Source of the DNA: Aquatica leii | Taxonomy: Eukaryota; Arthropoda; Insecta; Coleoptera; Lampyridae | NCBI GenBank assembly: GCA_035610365.1 | Contig: CM069432.1 | Span: 242,758,104-242,822,103 of the forward strand | Direction of reading: 5' to 3' | Length of the DNA stretch: 64,000 nt | Part shown: piece by piece, positions 56,447 to 64,000 of the stretch | Numbering within the stretch: position 1 is the stretch's first letter | How the letters are laid out: each line of letters begins with the position of its first letter | Program-made: the position numbers and the translations under genes | Notes under the pieces: generated by a model | Told to the model about the DNA's origin: nothing | The model's input: the letters and a program-made list of their open reading frames with translations, nothing else | The model's database searches: none

Positions 56447-56612
56447 TTAATAATCAAACAGCATTTTAAACAGCAATAATTAAGTGTTTAAGTGTTGGCA
56501 AGATTGGCAGAAAGTGCAAGAAGCAGTTACAGAAGTTAGATCACGTTGTAGACATCAGTTCCTTCCTGCTACCTACCTGTAAGTCAAATTTTTAATTTAT
56601 TTAATTTAAGCT

Positions 56613-57583
56613 ATGGCAAAGAATCTGCAAACAAAGCGAGACCAATTCAAAGGAAAATTAACATGCTTACAAAATTATGTATCGGAAATAACGAATAATG
56701 AAATAACATCGGAAATTATAAGCGAATTAAAATGTAGATTAGATAAATTTGAATCAAATAGTTCTCAGTGTAAACAAAATTTTCTTCAAATAAAACTGCC
56801 TGCAATACAACTAAAAACATTTGTCGGTAAATATGAAAATTTGCTAGAATTTAGGGATTCATTTAATGCATTAGTAGAGCATAACGATACATTAACAAAT
56901 ATTCAAAAATTTTATTACTTACGGTCATCTTTAGAAAAGGAACCCGGGCAAATAATTAAGTCTATAGAAGTATCAGCTGATAATTATCAAGTCGCATGGA
57001 GGTTGCTTTTAGATAGGTATGAAAATAAGCCATTAATAATTCATAATCATATACATGCAATTTTTACCAAATATTAAAAGAGAATCGCACTTCGAGTTAC
57101 GTAACTTATTTGATAATATAACGAAACATTTGCGCGTATTGAATATTTTAGGTGAAATTACTGATGCATAGGATAGGCTAATTATTTATATACTTAATAC
57201 TAAATTTGATCTTGTAACGCGACGTAAATGGGAAAATTATGATTACAGCGAAGAATTACCGACCATGAAATTTCTTAAAATCTATATGCAACGTATTAGA
57301 AAAGTTAGAAATGGCAAACAATGAAAAGGTTAAACAGATGCCAATGCAGAAAGCTTCTCAATCATATTCTAGTTTCCATAATTTAAATTGCTTTTTCTGT
57401 AATAATTCACACGCAATTTATAATTGTCCTTCATTTTTAAAATTAGCGATTGAAGACAGAATTGCAAGTGTTAAAAAGCATAAGCGCTGCCTGAATTGTT
57501 TTAGAAACACTCATTTTTCAAATCAGTGCCGTGCCAGTACATGCAAAAATGCAGGAAACCTCACAATTCTCTGTTACATTTAG
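56613..57583 (+). pseudogene. BEL/Pao gag region with zinc knuckles, frameshifted
   Basis: 56613-57077 is open from MAKNLQTKRDQFKGKL: a helical N-terminus, then the conserved capsid-like block IKLPAIQLKTFVGKYENLLE, FRDSFNALVEHND and KFYYLRSSLEKEPGQII. A frameshift after HNHIHAIF moves reading to 57300 (with a stop near 57168), giving LPTMKFLKIYMQ. From 57311 two zinc knuckles follow: CFFCNNSHAIYNC (C2-C4-H4-C-like) and CLNCFRNTHFSNQC. Gag would package the element RNA. Confidence 0.8.
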
Positions 57584-58513
57584 ACATAAGCAGTAATATT
57601 TCTGAGGCTTCGAATACAAACGAAACTAACTTGACAAAGTCAGATAATGAACTATTAGCAACTATTTCAAATCATGCAAACGCGCAAAGCATATCAAATT
57701 CACAGGTATTGTTATCGACAGCAATAGTTAAAATAAATTATAGCAAAGATAAATTTTATACGTGTCGCGCGTTTTTGGACAGTGGATCGCAAAGTCATTT
57801 CATAACAGAGCGTATGTGTCAAAAATTACATTTAAAACCCACAAAGGTAGATTACGTTGTAAAGGGGGCTGGTAAGCATTGTCTAATATAAACAAACAAG
57901 TAAATGTAAAAATTTGGTCTACTGTTAATAGTTTTAATGTGGACATTAATTGTCTAGTGTTACCAGTGATAACGGACGAGCTTCCGGCAGTTAAAAAATC
58001 TATTAAATATTCCTAATTACCTACCCTTGGCGGATAAAGAATTTAATCAATCAACACAAATAGATCTTTTAATAGGTTCAGGAATGTTTTGGTCTTTATT
58101 GTGTGTCGGACAATACAAATTAGGAAGTAATATGCCGATAATGCAAAAACTCAGCTAGGATGGATTATAGCAGGCAACTTAACATATAATCAGTCAGAAA
58201 ATATTCAAATAAGTTGTTTTAGCATAAATGCCATTGAGGATTCGGTTAATGACGATAGGATTAGGAAATTTTGGGAATTAGAAGAAATTGAACCCAAATC
58301 TAGTTTGCATTCTCCATCTGAACAATATTGTGAAAACTATTTTAAAAATACAACTACAAGAAATAATAGCAGACGTTTTGTCATAAAAATTCCATTTAAA
58401 GAAAATTTAGTAAACAGTTTAGGCAATTCTAGACAAATAGCTATTAATAAATTTAAATCGTTAGAACGAAAACTAATAAAAGATGAGGAATTAAAGAAAA
58501 ATATGTAGAATTC
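57526..58513 (+). pseudogene. BEL/Pao protease and protease-RT linker, frameshifted
   Basis: Continues from gag by a frame change at CRASTC. The frame 57526-57891 contains TAIVKINYSKDKFYTCRAFL and the retropepsin motif LDSGSQSHFITERMC (near 57774), with the catalytic Asp present. After a stop at 57889 the linker reads on in other frames: LLIGSGMFWSLL (58074-58104), TQLGWIIAGN (58151-58180), then the 58305-58508 frame with RRFVIKIPFKENLV. A 1-nt shift at an A run (58496-58503) separates it from the RT frame. Confidence 0.75.
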
Positions 58514-60035
58514 ATGTTAGAATATGAGCAGTTAGGTCATATGAATGAGATAAATCATGATGATGACAACGAAACGATAAATGTAGGTTATTTTTTGCCA
58601 CATCACGCTGTGATTAAAAATGATAGTGTGACTACAAAACTACGGGTAGTTTTTGACGGGTCAGCCAAAACAGACAACAATGTATCGTTAAATGAAATCC
58701 AACATGCTGGCCCTGTCTTGCAAATAGTCTCTATTTTACTACGATTCCGAACCTATAAATACGTTATTACAGCGGATATATCCAAAATGTATAGGCAAAT
58801 ATTAATATCAAATGAACATCGCGAGTTTCAAAACATATTTTGGCGGTCGGATCCTCAATTACAATTAAAATGTTATAAGCTTAATACATTAACTTACGGT
58901 ACTGATTCAGCACCATGTTTAGCAATCCGTTGTCTTCATCAATTAGCAATAGATAGTGAGAGTACGTTCCTATTGGCTAGTAATGTAATAAAAAACGATC
59001 TTTACGTAGATGACCTTCTTACAGGAACAAATTCCCTAGATGAACTAATGGCATTACAAAAAGATTTAACGAATTTACTTGCTGGTGCAGGGTTTCATTT
59101 ACGTAAATGGTCCAATAATCATTTAAATGTTCTTAATCAGTTACATATTAATAGTGAGATAGATTTAGGTATAATAGAATTAGGCGGTGATGAAACAAAT
59201 AAGACGTTAGGTATTTATTGGAATCCTAAACTAGACAGTATTCAATATACTATTCACGAAATCGCTACAAAAAGTCACATAACCAAGGGCACAATATTAT
59301 CCACAATTGCGAAAATATACGATCCTTTAGGTTTGTTAGGCCCAATAGTTATTATGTTTAAATTAATTATCCAAGAGTTATGGAAAATAAAAATATCCTG
59401 GGACGAAACAATTCCACAATATTTGCACACAAAATGGCTTCAATTAAAAAATAATCTAAACATATTAAATGAATTACAAATACCGCGACATGTTATATCC
59501 TCCAATTACGTGCATATCGAACTTCACGGTTTTTCGGACGCTTCTGCTTATGGCGCTTGTATTTATTTAAGATGCATTAGTTTAAATGAAACAATTTCTT
59601 GTAACTTACTCTGCGCAAAATCACGCGTGCACCTGTCAAATCAGTTAGTTTACCTCGTCTAGAGTTGCGTGCTGCATTAAGTTTAATAAAAAATATCTTT
59701 GGGTGGATTCAAAAATTGCACTGGCTTGGATCCAGGGACCACCAAATAAATGGAAAACTTTTATAAGCAATCGCGTCGCAGAAATACAAACTATAACGAA
59801 AATAGATGAGTGGCATTACGTAAAGTCCGCAGAAAATCCTGCAGACCTATTGTCTCGTGGAGTCTTTCCAAGCTGCTTAAAAACCTCAACATTATGGTGG
59901 CATGGACCTCTGTGGTTAATGCAATGTAGTTCTCAATGGACAAATACGAAAAGCATACGGAATTGGAACAACGCAAACTCGTTCACACTTCTCTTATGTA
60001 TAGTAATTCTCTTTTTACAAAATATTCTTCAATAA
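58514..60035 (+). pseudogene. BEL/Pao reverse transcriptase and RNase H region, frameshifted once
   Basis: The 382-codon frame 58514-59662 has GYFLPHHAVIKNDS, TTKLRVVFDGSAKTDNNVSL, VITADISKMYRQI, the FQNIFWRSDP block, LTYGTDSAPCLAIRCL and the catalytic DLYVDDLLTG (59000-59030). Later come ISWDETIP and the RNase H start HGFSDASAYGACIYLR (59525-59570). The frame breaks near 59640-59700. The second frame (59703-60035) carries the tether of RNase H, DSKIALAWIQGPPNKWKTFI, IDEWHYVKSAENPADLLSRG. Catalytic motifs look conserved despite the breaks. Confidence 0.88.
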
Positions 60036-60338
60036 TTCGGTTAAAAACAACGGTTGCGTATATACTTAGATTTAAATTTAATGTAAAGGCAAACATTAAA
60101 GATAGGCAAACTGGGAACTGACGTTAACAGAATTAGATAACGCCTTAATGCGTTTAATACAAATAAGTCAAAACGAGTGTTATCCTAATGATATTAAAAG
60201 GTTACAAAATAAAAAATCTCTTGACAATAAGAGTAAATAACTTTTATTAAATCCATACTTGGATGAGAAAGGCTTAATACGCGTTGGTGTAGAATAAATA
60301 ACTCAAAACTGAACTACGACATAAAGCACCCCATAATT

Positions 60339-61495
60339 TTGCCTCAAAATCACATTTTAACCAAATTAATTTTAACAAATGAACACGAACGACTATTTCA
60401 TGGTGGTGCACAACACTTATTGCATTCAATTAGGCAACGATTTTGGCCAATTGCAGGTCGAAGTTCTGCAAAAAAGATAATCAGCAATTGTATTATTTGT
60501 TGTAAAGCCGCACCGAATGTTTCTACCTATCTAATGGGCAATCTACCTGCAGTACGCGTTAATCAAGCTAGTCCTTTTGAAAATGTAGGTGTAGACTACG
60601 GTGCTCCTTTTCTAATGAAAGATAGAAAATTACGTGGTGCAAAATTGATTAAAGTCTACTTATGTCTCTTTGTTTGTATGTGCACGAAAGCAGTGCATTT
60701 GGAATTAGTATCCGAATTAACTACCAATGCATTTATGGCTATTTTGTACCGTTTCATACCAAGACGTGGAAAACCGAACAATATTTATTCAGACAATGGA
60801 AAAAAATTTGTGGGCGCAGATAATAAAATAATGAGGTTTTTAAGTTTTTGAAGTCTGAAAAAGATTTAATTTCTAAACATTTATTACATGATAATATTCA
60901 ATGGCATTTTATCCCGTCGTACTCACCAACGTTTGGGGGAATCTGGGAAGCCGGGATTAAAATGACAAAATGGCATTTAAAGCGTGTTATTGGGGAGGCA
61001 AAGCTAACGTTTGAAGAATTTTATACAGTCTTAGCTCAAATTGAATCGATTTTAAATTCCCGGCCACTTTCTCCTTTATTCTCAGACATAAATGATATTT
61101 CTGCCCTAACACCGGCTCATTTTTTAATTGGCAAGTCTTTCACTGCATTGCCAGATCCAAATAAACTAGAAATATGTTCCAACCGCATGAATAAATTTGA
61201 GCAGATGCAAGCAATGCGTAAACATTTCTGGAAGCGATGGCACAAAGAAGTGGTTTCAGAGCTTCAAACAAGGTGTAAATGGAAACAAAGTTCATCAAAC
61301 AATATAAAGATAGGTGCCCTAGTAGTAATTAAAAATGACAACGCTCCAGTACTAAAATCGAGCATGGGAAGAGTAATGCAATTACATCCAGGTTCTAGCG
61401 GCATTACAAGAGTAATCAGTGTTAAAGTGATGACGGGAGTGATAAAACGTGCGGTAACACAAGTGTATGTTTTACCGATAGAACCGCCGGTATAA
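60339..61495 (+). pseudogene. BEL/Pao integrase and C-terminal domain, frameshifted once
   Basis: 60339-60851: HHCC-like zinc region (LFHGGAQHLLHSIRQRFWP; CIICCKAAP), then the catalytic core with first Asp in ENVGVDYGAPF and second Asp in YSDNGKKFVGAD. A frameshift at 60840-60850 leads to 60848-61495, with PSYSPTFGGIWEAGIKMTKW holding the catalytic Glu, ESILNSRPLSPL, TPAHFLIG, and the conserved BEL C-terminal domain (HFWKRWHKEVVSELQTRCKW; GALVVIKNDNAP). The frame ends at TAA just before the 3' purine tract and LTR. Confidence 0.86.
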
Positions 61496-61663
61496 TAATA
61501 ATAATAACAAAAAAAACTAGTTGATTAATAATTTAGACAGTACATAATCATTGTGTACAATTTTATTGTCAAATTTATTTTAGTATTTTAATCTGTTTAT
61601 TTTTATATTGTTGTATTTTTGTCAATTAATCTAATTTGTAAATTTGTTTTCTTGAAAGTATCT

Positions 61664-61679
61664 TTCAAGGCGGCCAATA
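61664..61679 (+). promoter_or_regulatory. Polypurine-like tract before the 3' LTR
   Basis: TTCAAGGCGGCCAATA immediately before the right LTR is in the position of the plus-strand primer and resembles the AAGGCGGCC sequence seen before BEL 3' LTRs. Confidence 0.5.
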
Positions 61680-61961
61680 TGTAAAGACGTCGCCGGTCAT
61701 TCGCCTTTTTAATGTTAAATACAATTTTTAGTTAGTTAGATGTTTTGCTTATTTTGTGCCCTTCTGCGAAAGGGATTAAAGTCTAGGTACCTGCGGATAG
61801 TTACCGAGGGTAAGGAACTGATTGAAGGGCAGTTGCTGTTCTGCAATCACATTTTATGCAGTCCATTTTACAACAATTTTTGTAAAAATACATTGTTTTT
61901 AAAATACATCTATTTTATTATTAATAATAATATATACAGTCCACTTATTTTGATTACAGCA
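61680..61961 (+). repeat. 3' LTR of the BEL/Pao element
   Basis: TGTAAAGACGTCGCCGGTCA start, TTTTGATTACAGCA end; matches 56144-56428 with scattered substitutions and a deletion near 61922. Confidence 0.88.
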
Positions 61962-62600
61962 CATCCAGTTTCTCAAAAATCGACCAACATAGATAGATAT
62001 TGTCTCATTATCACCTTTCTCAGAAATTATCAGTAGTGAATTTAGTACACTGAGCTGTTTTCTTAAGTCAACCATAACATCTCCAAAAAGAGTTGAGTTA
62101 TCTAACCAAGGTGTTGTTGCATACAATTACAATAGAAAAAATATTAAGTGGTCTATCACAAATTTTACGTCTGCAAAACCAAGAGTAACAGCGGAATTTA
62201 TCTATCAACTAGTGTCTATCGCTTATATACTATTTGTTAAAGTTACCATGAACCGTATAAGAAAAATTTTGTCTAAACACAACGTTGTTGCTCGGTTTTT
62301 GTACTTTGTACTTCAATCTGATAGCGTTGATTACATTCCTTGCGTTTGTGATCGTGCATACATAGAAGAAATGGGTAGAAACGTGGGAATTCGTATTAAA
62401 GAACATCAAAAGTGTAGTCGTCTGAACTTTTGAAGTCAGCAGTTGCGGAACACGAACTAGAAACAGGTCATCAAATTATGTTGGAAAACAATACATTTTT
62501 GACGAATGTTTCTAATTACTATCAGCGAAAAATTAGAGAATTAATTGAAATAATTAAAAGTCATTTTAATATTAACCGAGATTGTAGTTTTCTTTTATAA
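61962..62600 (+). pseudogene. Penelope-like protein, plus arm of element 3, part after the BEL insertion (GIY-YIG)
   Basis: Resumes precisely where 56143 left off: HPVSQKSTNIDRY is the counterpart of HSVSRKPTHTDKY in the minus arm. Then KPRVTAEFIYQLVS, VARFLYFVLQS, and the GIY-YIG endonuclease VDYIPCVCDRAYIEEMGRNV, GIRIKEHQK. AVAEHELETGHQIMLENNTF follows a frameshift near 62432, and the frame ends INRDCSFLL at a TAA (62598-62600). Stops and frameshifts throughout. Confidence 0.82.
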
Positions 62601-64000
62601 GTTTTATCGTTTGGAGGCAGGTCTATAAAAGCGAAACTTCACGGCGCAATCACACTGCGACGTGTGACAAAAGCTCAACTTTGTGATAACGACAACAACA
62701 TTATTCAGAATGGACAATTATTTTAACAAATGCAACCCGTGGAAACCTGAATTCTATTATTATTTTATTTTCAAATTTTCAAACCAAAGTCATGGTTAAA
62801 AAATATATTGTTCTTGTATTTTGAAGTCATACAAAACACAATAATGACGGCTTTGAATAAAATCCACACATTTTTTTAGCTCATTTTAATAAAAATGGCT
62901 ATTACTAAATTATATTTTTTCCCATTTTAGCAATAATTTTATTTTTAGTAAAACTTGTTTTTCAAAGTAGTAACTACAAACCCAAAGATTGATACTTTAC
63001 AAATACAAAGCTTGTGTCATTCTTTTTGCGGATAAATTCATTTTTTGTTTGCAGCCTAGAACCTTTTTAAATTTGTTTGCGAACTTATTACTAAAATGAA
63101 CATATTGTCATTTATTTTCGTGAGCACATTTGACGAAGATACATTTTTTACTGTATGTCAACTTGGCAATTAGTGATTGTTTTACAAGTAAAATATATTA
63201 GAAATTAAAAAAAAGGTAAAGAAATGTTTGAAAACACAGTGTTTAATATACCATGATACATTATCTATGATTACTGGGAACTGTGATTTTAAGATTGGTC
63301 TTTTATACTTCTGTTGATTCATTATTTTCAATCAATATTTTACTATACTATTAATGTTTAAAAGTAAGTAATTGGGATTTGTTATAGTTCCTGTTCAAAA
63401 TTGGATGTCGCGTATACAGTTTCGCATACTCGTTACTCGTACTTATTGTGTATGCATCTCAAATAGTTTTTGAAAATGTATTTACTTATTTTAGAATTTC
63501 AAGTAAATACCGTTATGAAAATTTTATTTAATAAATCATAAAGGTAAGAATTACAACATGCTCGCTTACTTTGTATTAACATTTTATATGCTTAACGCTT
63601 TAAAATATAATTTTAACTTAGTTTTGAATTATTCTATACCTATTTTGACTGAGTTAATTGTTTAACTTTACAAAAAATCATCCATTAAATCGGGAAGAAT
63701 TGGTAAATAGTTTTATTAAAAATTATATTTTTAATACCTAATAAAATATTAATTAAAAATTAAAGAGTAGCCATTTGTTTTACGATATGACAAAAACGTT
63801 TTTTATTTTTATTTACTGGAAAGCAGTCGAGTTGATGTGTGAGAAGTCCTGAATAATTGCAACGTATCGCTCTGAATTAACCGAAACCGAATTTTCAGTT
63901 TCATCCTCAAAAAAATATAGACCGATGATTCCATTTGAAAAAATCGAACAATATACTGTCACTTTCTGAGCGAGAAGAAGTGTTTCATGAAATCGACGAT
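62601..64000. other. End of Penelope-like element 3 and AT-rich DNA to the window edge
   Basis: 62601-62760 is somewhat GC-richer (CACGGCGCAATCACACTGCG) and may be the 3' end of element 3. The rest has no supported gene. At the extreme right an open frame from about 63924 reads NILSLSEREEVFHEIDD to the edge and could start an exon that continues outside the window. Confidence 0.35.

Larger units (their letters stand above)
56144..61961 (+). mobile_element. BEL/Pao LTR retrotransposon with both LTRs, inserted in Penelope-like element 3
   Basis: LTRs at 56144-56428 and 61680-61961 (about 285 and 282 bp; TGTAAAGACGTCGCCGGTCA start, CA end) differ at several positions, including an 8-bp or so indel. 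The target duplication is CATTC (56139-56143) / CATCC (61962-61966), one mismatch. The primer-binding site follows the left LTR and a purine-rich tract precedes the right LTR. Gene order gag, protease, RT, RNase H, integrase is that of BEL/Pao. All parts are interrupted by frameshifts or stops, so the copy is defective. No envelope-like gene is seen. Confidence 0.9.

Noticed and set aside
1-64000. CRISPR array, bacterial operon or prophage-like system
   Set aside because: No regular spacer-repeat structure and no ribosome-binding-site-linked gene strings; content is clearly eukaryotic transposons.

Overview
This window looks like a stretch of a large, AT-rich arthropod (most likely insect) nuclear genome made almost entirely of transposable elements. 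The clues are Penelope-like elements with GIY-YIG endonucleases, a BEL/Pao LTR element, Jockey- and I-like LINEs, piggyBac and TTF/DUF4371-type hAT transposases, splice-like junctions, and the lack of any bacterial-type operon or RNA gene. I found no host gene I can name. The only host-like coding sequence is a 67-codon open C-terminus at the left edge (3-203) and a few short open stretches (20787-20966, 21283-21420, 24421-24579, 63924-64000).

Layout. (1) 1071-13105 is a nested stack. A Jockey-like LINE (1071-3040 and 12779-13105) was split by a hAT element (3041-12778). That element's minus-strand transposase gene (10954-9899 and 4421-3086) was split by a TA-flanked element (4424-9887), which itself took in an inverted Penelope-like insertion (6270-9192, 15-bp target duplication). 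(2) 14511-18688 is a piggyBac element with TTAA at both ends, interrupted by a 1.9-kb solo-LTR-like insertion (15866-17774). (3) 18.7-25 kb is AT-rich, with direct and hairpin repeats and nothing else that can be named. (4) 25118-27285 is a decayed Ty3/gypsy gag-pol, followed by a second piggyBac-like pseudogene (27825-28754). (5) 30218-31770 and 32058-34622 hold two transposon proteins of widespread but, to me, unnamed families; the second lies in a complete element with terminal inverted repeats and a 3-bp duplication. (6) 36684-41361 is a second inverted Penelope-like insertion (12-bp target duplication) with an 896-bp hAT-type MITE in one arm only. (7) 41391-46582 is an apparently intact I-like LINE (ORF1 plus EN-RT-RNase H ORF2 overlapping by 11 nt), the best candidate for a recently active element. 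(8) 49190-54105 is a hAT pseudogene split by a minus-strand element coding for a multi-part protein with FEN/PIN-like acidic motifs and a cysteine-rich tail. (9) 54114-62600 is a third inverted Penelope-like element, split by a BEL/Pao element (56144-61961) with both LTRs, a primer-binding site and a 5-bp duplication (CATTC/CATCC).

The main result is a readable insertion history, mostly anchored by target duplications or by coding sequences that resume across the insertion, together with three Penelope-like insertions that all have the same head-to-head geometry. Two of those share a stem-loop motif near their ends. Except for the I-like LINE, nearly every coding region is broken by frameshifts or stops. 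Family assignments come from recognising motifs by eye; no alignments or database searches were run.
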